64,000 bases of DNA from an uncultured Veillonellaceae bacterium (GCA_958348245.1 CATVYJ010000001.1:248001-312000); one strand, 5' to 3'. Counted from the stretch's first letter, positions 16,949 to 26,503 are shown. The notes: generated by a model from the letters alone, not told the origin. Translations and numbers: made by a program.

Positions 16949-17842
16949 TCATTCCAGATTCTGCACCTGCTCGCGGATTTTCTCCAGTTCCGTCTTCATC
17001 CGAATGACGCAGTCCACCACGGAAAGATCGCCCGCCTTGGAAGCCATGGTATTGATTTCCCGGTTGATTTCCTGCAGGAGAAAATCGAGCCGCCGTCCCA
17101 CCGGTTCGTCCGCCCGAAGCGCCTCATCGAATTGTTTCAGATGGCTTTCAAAGCGCACCAGCTCTTCTGTATAATCGGTCTTTTCCGCATAGACCGCCAC
17201 TTCTTCCAGAATGCGGCTTTCGTCGGCAGAAGCGCCCGCATCCGACAGGAGCGTCTGAATGCGGTGCCGCAGGCGCGTCTCATACTGAGCAATGACCGCC
17301 TCCTGCTTTTCACGGAGGAACGGCAGCCGAGCCGCCAGAGCGGAGATGCGGCGGGACAGATCTCCGGCAAGGTTCTCCCCTTCCCGGCGGCGCATGGCCA
17401 GAAGTCCCGCCAGCGCCTCTTCCGCCGCTTTCTCCACAAGAGGCGCCAGTTCCTCGTCGGAAACCGGATCGCACACCGCGCGGAGCCACGGCGCGGGAAG
17501 CGCCAGCAGATCGGCTGGCGTCAGTTTCTGCGCCTTCACGCCGGCGCGCCGCTGCGCCCTGCGCACCGCCTCAATCTGCGCCGCGAGCAGCGCCTCGTTC
17601 ACCGTGACTGACGCATGCTGCCCTTCTTCCCCGGGGATAAATTTAACGGTAATCGCGGCTTTGCCCCGCGCAACGGACCGCTTCACGGCCTGCCGCACCA
17701 GTTCTTCCATGGCGGGCGATACGCCGTCCGTACGGAAATTCAGTTCCAGATAGCGGCTGTTCACCGTCTTGATTTCCACGGTTACCGTTCCCAGAGCGGA
17801 AGCGGCGCTGCTCCGGCCATATCCGGTCATGCTCGCGGTCAT
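16949..17842 (-). CDS. yicC: YicC/YloC-family endoribonuclease
   Basis: YicC-family proteins are RNA endonucleases implicated in small-RNA and mRNA turnover. The 297-residue product has the family start MTASMTGYGR and NSRYLELNFR, and the C-terminal domain ending with RLDFLLQEINREINTMASK, the best conserved block, and VIRMKTELEKIREQVQN. It overlaps dapF by 4 bases, and is followed by the remA promoter with no obvious terminator. The yicC-remA-gmk order is standard in Firmicutes. Confidence 0.95.
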   Translation of the reverse strand: MTASMTGYGRSSAASALGTVTVEIKTVNSRYLELNFRTDGVSPAMEELVRQAVKRSVARGKAAITVKFIPGEEGQHASVTVNEALLAAQIEAVRRAQRRAGVKAQKLTPADLLALPAPWLRAVCDPVSDEELAPLVEKAAEEALAGLLAMRRREGENLAGDLSRRISALAARLPFLREKQEAVIAQYETRLRHRIQTLLSDAGASADESRILEEVAVYAEKTDYTEELVRFESHLKQFDEALRADEPVGRRLDFLLQEINREINTMASKAGDLSVVDCVIRMKTELEKIREQVQNLE

Positions 17843-18690
17843 TTACTCTCTCCTTCGAGAGGATACTCCCCTTCGTAGACTTTTTCAGCAGGGCCGGTCA
17901 TGAACACATGATCCTCCGGTTTTCCATCCCACTCCACATGCAGCCGCCCGCCGTCCAGAATGAGATCCGCTTCTCTGTCCACCATACGATTCAGCACTGC
18001 GGCCACCAGGGTAGCGCAGGAACCGGTGCCGCAGGCGAGCGTCACAGCCGCGCCGCGTTCCCAGACGCGCATGCGCAGGGTGCGCTCATCCAGCTTCTGC
18101 ACAAATTCCACATTGGTCTTGCGCGGGAAATGCGGGTCCGATTCCAGCGCGGGTCCCAGGCGGGTCAGATCCACATCGGCCATATCCGGCACGAAAATCA
18201 CGCAGTGGGGATTGCCCATGGAGACGCAGGTCACCTGGAACGACGTTCCCAGTATTTCCGAATAGATCGTTTCGGAAATGACAGGCCCTTCCCCCAGACC
18301 GCTGACGGGGATTTCATCAGCCGCCAGATGCGGGCGGTTCATGTCCACGCGCACCTCGCCGCCGGGCAGAATCTCCGGGTAAAGAATGCCTGCCCCGGTT
18401 TCCACCGAAAAGGTATCCGCGCCGCCGGTCAGCCCGAGCTCGCGCGCCCACCGGGCAAAACAGCGGATGCCGTTGCCGCACATTTCCGCTTCACTTCCGT
18501 CGGTATTGAAAATACGCATGCAAAGATCCGCTTTGTCCGAAGGAAGGATAAAAATGACGCCGTCCGCGCCGATGCCGTAATGCCGGTCGCAGAGGCGCGT
18601 CGTATGTCTGAGGATCGGTTCGATGGGCTGTTCCATGGCGTTCACGAAAACAAAATCGTTGCCGCAGCCCTGCCATTTGGTGAAATGCAT
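17839..18690 (-). CDS. dapF: Diaminopimelate epimerase
   Basis: DapF converts LL- to meso-diaminopimelate for peptidoglycan and lysine. The 283-residue product has both catalytic cysteine motifs, EMCGNGIRC and LACGTGSCA, in the first and second halves, and the N-terminal KWQGCGNDF. The ATG at 18688-18690 is chosen because AGGAGG sits 5 bases upstream and family homology begins there; a longer frame has no support. It overlaps yicC by 4 bases. Together with lysC at 24.6-25.8 kb it serves the aspartate-derived pathway. Confidence 0.97.
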   Translation of the reverse strand: MHFTKWQGCGNDFVFVNAMEQPIEPILRHTTRLCDRHYGIGADGVIFILPSDKADLCMRIFNTDGSEAEMCGNGIRCFARWARELGLTGGADTFSVETGAGILYPEILPGGEVRVDMNRPHLAADEIPVSGLGEGPVISETIYSEILGTSFQVTCVSMGNPHCVIFVPDMADVDLTRLGPALESDPHFPRKTNVEFVQKLDERTLRMRVWERGAAVTLACGTGSCATLVAAVLNRMVDREADLILDGGRLHVEWDGKPEDHVFMTGPAEKVYEGEYPLEGESK

Positions 18691-18728
18691 GATGCCTCCT
18701 GAAAAACGTTCGCGCGCACGGCGCGCCG

Positions 18729-18757
18729 TTTCCAATACAATTCCTTACTGGTATAAT
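18729..18757 (+). promoter_or_regulatory. Promoter for rqcH
   Basis: -35 TTTCCA (18729-18734), 17-base spacer, -10 TATAAT (18752-18757) in extended form TGGTATAAT, about 70 bases before rqcH. It lies in the divergent dapF-rqcH intergenic region. Confidence 0.75.
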
Positions 18758-18825
18758 TTATTGTAACATCATCACGGAAGAAAAGGTAGCAGAGGCGGCG
18801 GTCCGCCCTGCCGGAAGGAGCCCTC

Positions 18826-20550
18826 ATGTTTATTGACAGCGTCATTCTCTACGGACTGGTGAAAGAATTAAAAGAGCAGCTGCTCGCCGCACAGGTCAAA
18901 CAGATCCATCAGACAGATCCGCGGGTGCTTGACATGGAACTGTACCGTCCCATGTCCTCGCCGGCGCATCTCATTCTCTGCGTGCAGAATCCTCCCTACC
19001 TGTATGCCGTATCCGGCAGTAAAAAAAAGCAGCAGTACATCGATTCCCAGACATTCTGCATGACCCTGCGCAAGCATCTGGAAGGGAGCCGCCTGTCGGA
19101 CATTACACAGGTGCAGATGGACCGCATCGTCTGCCTGTCTTTCGACCGCATTGAAACCGGCGGCGAAATCATCACGAAAAAACTGTATGCCGAGCTGATC
19201 CCCTCTGCGCCGAATCTTATCCTTACGGAAAACGGACGCATTCTGGACGTGCTCATCCGCAGCCGCAAACAGCATCGGGACCTGACCAATCAGAGGGAAT
19301 ATACGCTTCCCGAAGGAGGCGACCGGCTGGACTTCATGCAGTTTTCGCCGGATGAACTCGCCGCTCTGCTTCATTTCCGGCCTGACGGCGCGGACACGCT
19401 GCGAGATCTCCTTTTCCGCCGCTTCAACGGGCTCAGTACGCCTCTGGTAGAGGAACTGGCGCGCCTGTCCGGTACAGATGCATCCGCGCCGCTCTCAGAA
19501 CTCACCGATGACCAGATCGCCTCAGCCGCCAAAGCGCTCAGCCGGCTGGCCGGACAAATCCGCGAAGCAGACGGCCTCTATCTCTATCCCGCAGGCCGCC
19601 GGGAAACGGCTTCGGTCATTCCTCTCCCGCTTCCGGACGGACGCCATATCCCATCCATCTCCGCCTGGCTTGCGGCGTTCGCCGGGCAGAACGGAAACAT
19701 GATCTCCGCTTCCGTGCAGGAACTGAAAAAGCGCATTCACAGCCTCATAAAAAAGGAAGAGCGCAAAGAGAAAAAAATTCGCAGCGAGCTGGAAGAAACG
19801 GAACTGCTGGACAAATATCTTCTGTGGGGCAACCTGCTCTCCATTTACGCCTGGCAGAAAGCGCCGGGGCAAAAAGAAATTACCGTGGACAATCCCTTTG
19901 ATGAAACGGGCGCGCAGGAAACGATCCCCCTCGAACCGGAATACAGTCTGATCCGGAATAGTCAACTCTATTTCAAGAAATACAACCGCATGAAGACGCG
20001 CCTTTCCATCGGGCAGGAAAAACTGGACGAGTGCCGCATGAAGCTGGACTATCTGCGCAACGCCGCATACTTCTCGGATACCGTGAACGACCGAAAAGGC
20101 CTGCTGGCCCTCATGGAGGAATTGAAAGACACAGGTATTGACCGCTACGGTCCGCAGGAAAAAAAGAAAAAGAAACGGGATATTTCCGCCGATGAACCCG
20201 CACTGTATGCACTCGGCGGCTTCCGGGTATGGGTCGGCCGGAACAGCCGGCAGAATGAATTTCTCACACTCCACAAAGCAGACCGAAACGATCTGTGGCT
20301 GCACGCGCAGAAAATCCCCGGCTCTCACGTCGTCATTGAGACGAATGGAACCGCCGTGCCCGCAGACGTCGTCGAGACTGCCGCCGCATGGGCCGCCTGG
20401 CTCAGCCGGGGCCGGGAGTCCGGCCGGGTCGCAGTGGATGTGACGCGCATCCGCTATGTGAAGAAAATCAAAAATGCGCCGCCCGGTCTGGTGAGTTATA
20501 CCCACCAGAAAACGCTGGTAGTCTCTCCCGCTGATCCGGATGCCAAATAA
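18826..20550 (+). CDS. rqcH: RqcH (Rqc2/NEMF homologue, NFACT family)
   Basis: RqcH binds stalled 50S subunits carrying peptidyl-tRNA and adds C-terminal poly-alanine tails for degradation. The 574-residue product has an NFACT-N domain (FIDSVILYGLVKEL at the start; Asp99-Arg100 correspond to the DR pair needed for tailing in Bacillus), a middle coiled-coil rich in Lys/Glu (about 300-330) and an NFACT-R domain with DLWLHAQKIPGSH near 485. Older annotations call it fibronectin-binding protein. AAGGAG precedes the ATG. It stands alone between its own promoter and a bidirectional terminator. Confidence 0.95.
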   Translation: MFIDSVILYGLVKELKEQLLAAQVKQIHQTDPRVLDMELYRPMSSPAHLILCVQNPPYLYAVSGSKKKQQYIDSQTFCMTLRKHLEGSRLSDITQVQMDRIVCLSFDRIETGGEIITKKLYAELIPSAPNLILTENGRILDVLIRSRKQHRDLTNQREYTLPEGGDRLDFMQFSPDELAALLHFRPDGADTLRDLLFRRFNGLSTPLVEELARLSGTDASAPLSELTDDQIASAAKALSRLAGQIREADGLYLYPAGRRETASVIPLPLPDGRHIPSISAWLAAFAGQNGNMISASVQELKKRIHSLIKKEERKEKKIRSELEETELLDKYLLWGNLLSIYAWQKAPGQKEITVDNPFDETGAQETIPLEPEYSLIRNSQLYFKKYNRMKTRLSIGQEKLDECRMKLDYLRNAAYFSDTVNDRKGLLALMEELKDTGIDRYGPQEKKKKKRDISADEPALYALGGFRVWVGRNSRQNEFLTLHKADRNDLWLHAQKIPGSHVVIETNGTAVPADVVETAAAWAAWLSRGRESGRVAVDVTRIRYVKKIKNAPPGLVSYTHQKTLVVSPADPDAK

Positions 20551-20556
20551 ATCCGC

Positions 20557-20600
20557 CATGAAAAACAGGACAGGAATATATCCCGTCCTGTTTTTCATGG
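20557..20600. terminator. Bidirectional terminator between rqcH and gluQ
   Basis: A long inverted repeat CCATGAAAAACAGGAC / GTCCTGTTTTTCATGG with A and T tracts on both sides serves convergent rqcH and gluQ. Its minus-strand arm reaches into the final codons of gluQ. Confidence 0.9.
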
Positions 20601-21542
20601 AAACAGTTTGGATACGGTGATGCAGGAACGGCGGAGCGCCCTGCAAGTTTCAAACGGCACCGACCGAAGCGCCTCTTCCGCAGAGAGGTCCATCCCCTCC
20701 GGCACAGCGCCCGCGAGGCAAAGGAGCCGGCCGATAATGGTCTCCGCCTTCACCCCCGCTCCGCGCAGGTCGCGGATGGTGATGCCATGCTGCCGCTTTG
20801 AAAGCCGCACGCCGTCCGCATCCACCAGGAGCGGCACATGCGCATAAGAAGGAGGCGCATATCCAAGTGTGCGCAGGAGGCAGATCTGATCCGCCGTAGA
20901 TGACAACAGATCCCGTCCACGGAACACGTGGGTCATGCCCATGGCGCCGTCGTCAGCGGAAGCAGCGAGCTGATAGGCGATCATGCCGTCGGCCCGGATC
21001 AGCACCAGATCGTCCGCGCCGGCGCGGAGTATTTTCTCCTGTGCTCCGCACAAAAGATCCTCGAAAGACTCGCGGTGCGTCTCCATGCGGAAACGCCAGG
21101 ACGGCGTTTTTGTCTCTCTCCCGCGCTCCGCCGCAGTAAGATGCCGGCAGCGCCCGTCATAGGCCGGCGCTTCTTCCCCCGCATGAGGAGCGGAGGCGAT
21201 CTGCCGCAGGCGCGCCCGTGTACAGTAACACGGATAGACCCGGTTCTCTTTCTTCCACTGGTCAAAAACAGTCCGATACCAGGCAAGGCGCTCGCTCTGC
21301 ACCGTGGAACCGTAGGCATACTGCCCACCGGGCCCCTCGTCCCAGCCGAGGCCGAGCCAGTCCAGATCTTCCATGAGCGCGTCCGCATAGGGAGGACGGC
21401 AGCGCTGCCGGTCGATATCTTCCATGCGGAGCACCACCACGCCCCCATGCTGGCGCGTCCACAGCCAGTTCAGCAGCGCCACCCATACGTTGCCCAGATG
21501 GATATACCCCGTCGGGCTCGGTGCAAAACGGGTGCGGATCAT
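20595..21542 (-). CDS. gluQ: Glutamyl-queuosine tRNA(Asp) synthetase
   Basis: GluQRS is a shortened glutamyl-tRNA synthetase that attaches Glu to queuosine-34 of tRNA-Asp. The 315-residue product has the catalytic HIGH-like PTGYIHLGN, the KMSKS-like RLSKRQHG, and lacks the anticodon-binding domain of GluRS. The diagnostic zinc site is present: C105, C107, Y128, C132. The ATG (21540-21542) overlaps the stop of the upstream M16C peptidase (ATGA); longer frames only extend into that gene. GluQRS is mainly known from proteobacteria and some other phyla, so its presence here is noteworthy. Confidence 0.92.
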   Translation of the reverse strand: MIRTRFAPSPTGYIHLGNVWVALLNWLWTRQHGGVVVLRMEDIDRQRCRPPYADALMEDLDWLGLGWDEGPGGQYAYGSTVQSERLAWYRTVFDQWKKENRVYPCYCTRARLRQIASAPHAGEEAPAYDGRCRHLTAAERGRETKTPSWRFRMETHRESFEDLLCGAQEKILRAGADDLVLIRADGMIAYQLAASADDGAMGMTHVFRGRDLLSSTADQICLLRTLGYAPPSYAHVPLLVDADGVRLSKRQHGITIRDLRGAGVKAETIIGRLLCLAGAVPEGMDLSAEEALRSVPFETCRALRRSCITVSKLFP

Positions 21543-24472
21543 TCCGGCAGCGACACGAGCCGGTCGAAGAGCGCTTCTTCCGACTTGATTTTTTCTTCTC
21601 CGCCCATGACGCACAGGTACGGTTCATTCATCACGCTCTCCATGAGATCGCCCAGCCGGCGGATATCCTCCTGCGTGCACGTGATAATTTCCCGGCGCAC
21701 GCGGACGCGGTCTTCCGTGGTGATGCCGCAGAGACGGAACATCATGGCCTGCTCGCCCTTCATGAAGGGCGTATACTGCATTTCCGCAGGCGCCATCGTA
21801 CCGATGACATACTTCGTCATTTCCCGGTCGGAAATCGTGAACTTCCGCAGATACTCCGCCGCTTCTTCGTAGGCTTTCACAGTCTCTCCCAGATTCGGGT
21901 CGCGATATGAGCAGAGGAGCGCATTGCCGTTCAGCGCAAACTGGGTAAATGCGCCGTACGCGCCGCCCTGCACGCGGATCTTCTTCCACAGGTATTCGTA
22001 GCGGAGAATGGTCTCCATCACCTGCAGCGCTCCCGTATAGGCGAAACCGTGCCGGCGGAAATTGCCGCCCTTCACGACGTACTGCACCTTGCCGGAGGTC
22101 AGGATGCCCTCATTTCCCTGCGGCGCCGGGAAACGGAACGACAGCGTTTCCGCCCTGACGCCTTCCGGCATATCGTCCGTCACATACGGCAGACAGAGCG
22201 CCGCCTGTTTTTGTTCCTCTTCCCCGCCTACGGTCTGGAGCGTAAGATTGGCGCGGGTGAAAATCTTTTTCGCCACGGCTGCAATCCGCGCCGCGATGGC
22301 CTCTCCGTCCCGGTCAAAGCGCTTCACCAGATCCGACAGGAAATAATAGAAAGAGAGACTGCCCGCTTCGCGGAATTTTTCCGTCTCCGAGAAGTAGGAC
22401 AGCACGCGGTGCATCACCAGCGTATGGCCCCGGCTGAATACGGACATATCCCAGTCCGCTTTCTCTTCCATGAGAATCTCTTTCAGGCGGGCCAGATCAG
22501 AGAATTGCGTATGGTTCAGGATATCGCCCATGAGATCCATCAATTCTTTCATATGGGACGTGAGCGCCTTGCCCCGGGCAATGAAGACAGGGACGTAGAC
22601 GGCGTCGTTGTCCGCGCGGCTGTAGGCGTTCACCGAGAAGGTAAGGCCGCCTGTGGACGCATCAGAAAGCCGCGTCAGTTCCCGATAAGTGCGCCGCTCC
22701 GTATCCATGCCGGAGAGCAGGTTCGCCAGCAGATAGGCGTAGGGAATCTCCTCCGTTTCGAGGCCGTACAGCGTGAAAAACAGATTCACATAGGAAATTC
22801 CCGAAGTGTCTGCGCGGTAATGGAGATGCGGCACGCCTTCCGCCGCACCTTCTTCAAACGTTTCTTCCCGGATTGTCCGCTTCAGATCGTCTCTTGACAG
22901 AATCGGGATGGTCGCAAGCGCATCCGGCGATTCTCCGGACGCCTGCCGCTCTTTCAGCGCCTTCGTCTGCGCAATGAGCTCATCGAGCTGTTCGTCCGTG
23001 AGACTGTGTTTGTAGGCGGCAAGATTTTCCTCCGTCTCACGGTTCTTTTTCTCCGTGAGCCCCTTCTCCGCCTTCATGGTGATGAGCACCTGGTGGTCGT
23101 TTTTCAGCACGTACTTGAGCAGAAGCGATTCGAAGAATCCGCTGTCCACGCCCTCCCGGAGCGTCTTCAGATCGTCATAGTAGCGCAGCGCATCCATGGG
23201 GTCCCGGTCATACAGCCACAGGTCCATAAGGCGCACGCCGTAGAAAAGGCCCTTCGGACGGCCCTGATAGTCGCTTTCCCGGAGCATGAATTCCGTCCGG
23301 TTCAGCGCCGCATGGAGCATATCCCGGTCGAGCCCGGAGAGCGCCAGCGTGCGGAACGTTCCGTCCAGCACCTGCGCAAAAGCCTGCGCTTTTTCCGGCT
23401 CTGAACCGGTTGTTTCGATTTCCCATACGGGCTGCTTATAGCTGTCGCTGTAGCTGCCGGTGAGATCGCTTCCGATCCCCGCGTCCACCACTGCTTTTTT
23501 CAGGGGAGCGCCGTCCATTTCGATGAGCGTATAATTCAGAATTTTGAGCCCCATCGATTCCGCGGTCGTCATATGGTCGCTGCACGCGATATAGAGGCTG
23601 TGGATGGCTTTCTGCCGCTCCTCTTCGCCGGCGGCGATGCCATAGCGCTCCTCCAGATGTTTCCGACGCGTAAAGGGAGACTGGGTGCGCACCGCCGAAT
23701 CCACGGCGTGCCGCTGGAAATGAGAAAGATATTCGCCGTCGATGAAAGCGAGCGTTTCCTCAATATCCATGTCGCCGTAGAGATACATATAACTGTTGGA
23801 GGGATGATAGAACCGGCGGTGAAATTCCGTAAATTCCCGGAAAGACAGGGACGGAATGACATCGGGATCTCCGCCGGACTCCACGCCGTAGGTCGTATCC
23901 GGGAACAGGGCCGCCATGGCGCTGTCTTCCATAATGGCTTCCGGCGAAGAAAGCGCCCCTTTCATTTCGTTGTACACCACGCCCTTGTAAATGATGGGCG
24001 CTTCCCGGTCTTCCAGCTCGTAATGCCAGCCTTCCTGCATGAGTATCTGCGGATCTTTGAGACAATTCGGATAAAACACCGCGTCGAGATAGACATCCAT
24101 CAGATTGTGGAAGTCCTGCGCGTTGCGGCTCGCCACGGGGTACATGGTTTTATCCGGCCAGGTAATGGCGTTGAGAAACGTATTGAGCGATCCCTTTGCA
24201 AGTTCTACAAACGGTTCCTTCAGCGGGAATTTCCGCGACCCGCACAGGGTGGAATGCTCCATGATATGGGGCGTTCCCTTGGAATTGTCCGGTGTGGTGC
24301 GGAAGCAAATATAAAAGACTTTGTTATCGTCGCTGCTGTCCAGATACATGAGCCGCGCGCCGGACTGAACGTGCTCCATAAGGTACGCATCGGCATTGAC
24401 TTCGTCGATGCGCTCCGTACGCCGGATCTGGAATCCGTGGACGACAGCGCCTTCCTTCCATTTCATTGTCAT
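21539..24472 (-). CDS. M16C-family metallopeptidase (presequence protease-like)
   Basis: Large zinc peptidase related to PreP/falcilysin, which cuts unstructured peptides inside a closed chamber. The 977-residue product is of normal length for two M16 halves with an M16C-associated middle domain. The inverted zinc motif HxxEH is H69-E72-H73 in TPHIMEHSTLCG; the second half has no such motif, as usual. No signal peptide is seen, so it should be cytoplasmic. The frame begins MTMKW; the ATG at 24470-24472 has GGAG only about 4 bases away, and the second ATG two codons later (24466) may be used instead. It is coupled by 4 bases to gluQ. Confidence 0.93.
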   Translation of the reverse strand: MTMKWKEGAVVHGFQIRRTERIDEVNADAYLMEHVQSGARLMYLDSSDDNKVFYICFRTTPDNSKGTPHIMEHSTLCGSRKFPLKEPFVELAKGSLNTFLNAITWPDKTMYPVASRNAQDFHNLMDVYLDAVFYPNCLKDPQILMQEGWHYELEDREAPIIYKGVVYNEMKGALSSPEAIMEDSAMAALFPDTTYGVESGGDPDVIPSLSFREFTEFHRRFYHPSNSYMYLYGDMDIEETLAFIDGEYLSHFQRHAVDSAVRTQSPFTRRKHLEERYGIAAGEEERQKAIHSLYIACSDHMTTAESMGLKILNYTLIEMDGAPLKKAVVDAGIGSDLTGSYSDSYKQPVWEIETTGSEPEKAQAFAQVLDGTFRTLALSGLDRDMLHAALNRTEFMLRESDYQGRPKGLFYGVRLMDLWLYDRDPMDALRYYDDLKTLREGVDSGFFESLLLKYVLKNDHQVLITMKAEKGLTEKKNRETEENLAAYKHSLTDEQLDELIAQTKALKERQASGESPDALATIPILSRDDLKRTIREETFEEGAAEGVPHLHYRADTSGISYVNLFFTLYGLETEEIPYAYLLANLLSGMDTERRTYRELTRLSDASTGGLTFSVNAYSRADNDAVYVPVFIARGKALTSHMKELMDLMGDILNHTQFSDLARLKEILMEEKADWDMSVFSRGHTLVMHRVLSYFSETEKFREAGSLSFYYFLSDLVKRFDRDGEAIAARIAAVAKKIFTRANLTLQTVGGEEEQKQAALCLPYVTDDMPEGVRAETLSFRFPAPQGNEGILTSGKVQYVVKGGNFRRHGFAYTGALQVMETILRYEYLWKKIRVQGGAYGAFTQFALNGNALLCSYRDPNLGETVKAYEEAAEYLRKFTISDREMTKYVIGTMAPAEMQYTPFMKGEQAMMFRLCGITTEDRVRVRREIITCTQEDIRRLGDLMESVMNEPYLCVMGGEEKIKSEEALFDRLVSLPE

Positions 24473-24514
24473 GGTTCTCCTTTATTCTGTCATGCGCAGT
24501 TCCATTTTCTGCGC

Positions 24515-24548
24515 GAAAAAAGAAAAGCACAGGGAGTGTCCCTGTGCC
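24515..24548 (-). terminator. Terminator downstream of lysC
   Basis: GCACAGGGA pairs with TCCCTGTGC (24528-24547) followed on the minus strand by TTTTCTTTTTT, just after the lysC stop. Confidence 0.92.
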
Positions 24549-24560
24549 CCTGTTTGATCC

Positions 24561-25790
24561 TCAGGCCTGCTCTCTCCCGAAAAATTCCTTATGAATCGCC
24601 TGTACGGCTTTTGTCAGGTCAGCCCGGGGAATGAGACAGGAAATGCTGATTTCCGAAGTGCTGATGATGTCGATATTCACGCCGGACTGTCCCAGCGCGC
24701 CGAACATGCGGGCCGCGATGCCCGGAGCGCCGAGCATGCCTGCGCCTACAATGGAGACCTTGGCCTTGTCGTCGCTGTAGAGAACGCCGGGAAGGACTCC
24801 TTTATCTTTCATCCCTTCCAGCACTTTTTTCGCTTCATCCAGATCTGTATTTTCAATGGTGAAAATGATATCCGTCTTGTCGGTTTCATTGCTGCGGATA
24901 CTCTGGACGATCATGTCCACGCTCACGTGATTTTCCGCCAGCGCGTGGAATACATTGTACGCCACGCCGGGCACGTTGGGCACGCCGAGCACGGCCACTT
25001 TTGCAATATTCGCATCCTGCGCAACGCCGCGCACGGCAAACTGTGTAAGATCCATCGTAGAGTCCTCCCGAATAATCGTCCCTGCATCTTTCGTAAACGT
25101 GGAGCGTACGTGAATCGGAATATGATACCGCATCCCCATTTCCACGCTCTTGGGCTGCATGACGCCCGCACCGAGACGGGCCATCTCCAGCATTTCCTCA
25201 TTGGTGATTTCATCAATTTTGACAGCGTCCGGCACATACCGGGGATCTGCAGAATATACGCCGTCCACATCGGTAAAGATTTCGCACATATCCGCATGCA
25301 TCGCGCCGGCAAGCGCCACCGCCGTGGTATCGCTGCCGCCCCGGCCGAGAGTGACTACATCCCCGTCCCGGTTGACTCCCTGGAAGCCGGCAACGATGAC
25401 GATCTTTCCGTCCGCCAGTTCCCGGAATACGCGGTCCGGCCGGACATCCACGATATCCGCCTTGCTGTATGCGCCTTCCGCAAGAATGCCCGCCTGCGCC
25501 GCCGTCAGCGAAACGGCGGGTACGCCCATGGCATGGAACGTAAGCGCCATAAGCGCAATGGACACCTGCTCGCCCGTAGTGAGCAGCATATCCATTTCAC
25601 GGCCGTAGTGCTCCTTCGTCACCTGCCCCGCCAGCGCCAGAAGATCATCCGTGCTGTCACCCATGGCGGATACCACGATGACAATCTGGTCGCCGGGCTG
25701 ACGCTCGCTCAGGACGCGGCGCGCGATATTTCTCATTTTTTCCGGCGTCGCTACAGAGCTGCCGCCGAATTTCTTCACATACAAAGCCAC
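24561..25790 (-). CDS. lysC: Aspartokinase with two ACT domains
   Basis: LysC phosphorylates aspartate, the first step to lysine, diaminopimelate, threonine and methionine. The 409-residue product has the kinase domain with KKFGGSSVA at the start, the GRGGSDTTA substrate/ATP motif and a C-terminal pair of ACT regulatory domains (about 260-400). The start is a GTG (25788-25790) with GAGGGAT upstream. It is a monocistronic unit with its own promoter and terminator. The roughly 70-base leader holds only an imperfect hairpin and is too short for a lysine riboswitch; feedback is probably through the ACT domains. Confidence 0.96.
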   Translation of the reverse strand: MALYVKKFGGSSVATPEKMRNIARRVLSERQPGDQIVIVVSAMGDSTDDLLALAGQVTKEHYGREMDMLLTTGEQVSIALMALTFHAMGVPAVSLTAAQAGILAEGAYSKADIVDVRPDRVFRELADGKIVIVAGFQGVNRDGDVVTLGRGGSDTTAVALAGAMHADMCEIFTDVDGVYSADPRYVPDAVKIDEITNEEMLEMARLGAGVMQPKSVEMGMRYHIPIHVRSTFTKDAGTIIREDSTMDLTQFAVRGVAQDANIAKVAVLGVPNVPGVAYNVFHALAENHVSVDMIVQSIRSNETDKTDIIFTIENTDLDEAKKVLEGMKDKGVLPGVLYSDDKAKVSIVGAGMLGAPGIAARMFGALGQSGVNIDIISTSEISISCLIPRADLTKAVQAIHKEFFGREQA

Positions 25791-25870
25791 ACTGATCCCT
25801 CATTTTCTCTGAAAGCCCGATAGAACGGAACCGTCTCTGGTCTTTCAAAAATTAGTCATATCTACGTGAA

Positions 25871-25899
25871 ATTCTATCATGCTCCGCCCGGGATGTAAA
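25871..25899 (-). promoter_or_regulatory. Promoter for lysC
   Basis: -35 TTTACA (25894-25899) and -10 TAGAAT (25871-25876) with 17-base spacing on the minus strand. Confidence 0.78.
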
Positions 25900-25918
25900 G
25901 AAAATGCCGAATGCGCAA

Positions 25919-25952
25919 AAAATACAGAAAGGGCTAGCCTTTCTGTATTTTT
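25919..25952 (-). terminator. Terminator downstream of cobO
   Basis: A 14-base inverted repeat AAAATACAGAAAGG / CCTTTCTGTATTTT with flanking A and T tracts, starting one base after the cobO stop codon; it could act in both directions. Confidence 0.9.
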
Positions 25953-25953
25953 C

Positions 25954-26502
25954 TTAAAACTCAATGCCTCTCCGCGCGCGGATGCCTTTTTCGAAAGCAT
26001 GCTTCACCGGATGCATCTCCGTCACCGTATCGGCGAGCTCGATGAGCCGGTCCGGCGCATATCGTCCCGTGAGGAACAGGTTAAGCCGTGCGGGCCGTTT
26101 TTCGATAAGATCCGCCACCTCGTTTTCGGAAATCATCCCGAAATGAATCGCATAATTGATTTCGTCGAGCACCACCAGATCCCAGAGACCGCTCATGACT
26201 TCCTTCACTGCGGCGGCCCAGGCGTTCTGTGCCAGCAGCTTCTTCCTGGCAAACGCCGCTTCGTCTTCCTTCCGGTTATGGAATACGAAGCCGTCTCCCA
26301 TGGAACGGATTTCCATGCGTCCGTCGATGCGGCCCAGCGCGCGCACCGCTTCCAGTTCGCCGTAGGTCCACGCGCCTTTGATAAACTGCAGAATGAGCAC
26401 GCGCTGCCCGTCGCCCCAGGCGCGGATGGCCGTGCCGAGCGCCGCGGTGGTCTTGCCCTTGCCGTTGCCCGTATTGATCAGTACCAGTCCCCGCTCTTCC
26501 AT
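25954..26502 (-). CDS. cobO: Cob(I)yrinic acid a,c-diamide adenosyltransferase
   Basis: CobO (BtuR/CobA class) transfers adenosyl from ATP to Co(I) corrinoids. The 182-residue product has the P-loop GNGKGKTTAALG at residues about 12-23, the FIKGAWTYGE segment and LVVLDEINYAI (Walker B). Family length is normal. It follows cbiA by one base and ends the cbiL-cbiA-cobO unit. It may work in de novo synthesis or in salvage of imported corrinoid. Confidence 0.95.
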   Translation of the reverse strand: MEERGLVLINTGNGKGKTTAALGTAIRAWGDGQRVLILQFIKGAWTYGELEAVRALGRIDGRMEIRSMGDGFVFHNRKEDEAAFARKKLLAQNAWAAAVKEVMSGLWDLVVLDEINYAIHFGMISENEVADLIEKRPARLNLFLTGRYAPDRLIELADTVTEMHPVKHAFEKGIRARRGIEF

Positions 26503-26503
26503 A

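Noticed and set aside
20595..21542. Annotation as full glutamyl-tRNA synthetase
   Set aside because: The anticodon-binding domain is missing and the C-x-C...Y-x3-C zinc site is that of GluQRS.
25791..25870. Lysine riboswitch before lysC
   Set aside because: The leader between promoter and start is only about 70 bases, with an imperfect GAAAG/CTTTC hairpin; the lysine aptamer needs well over 150 bases and its motifs are absent.
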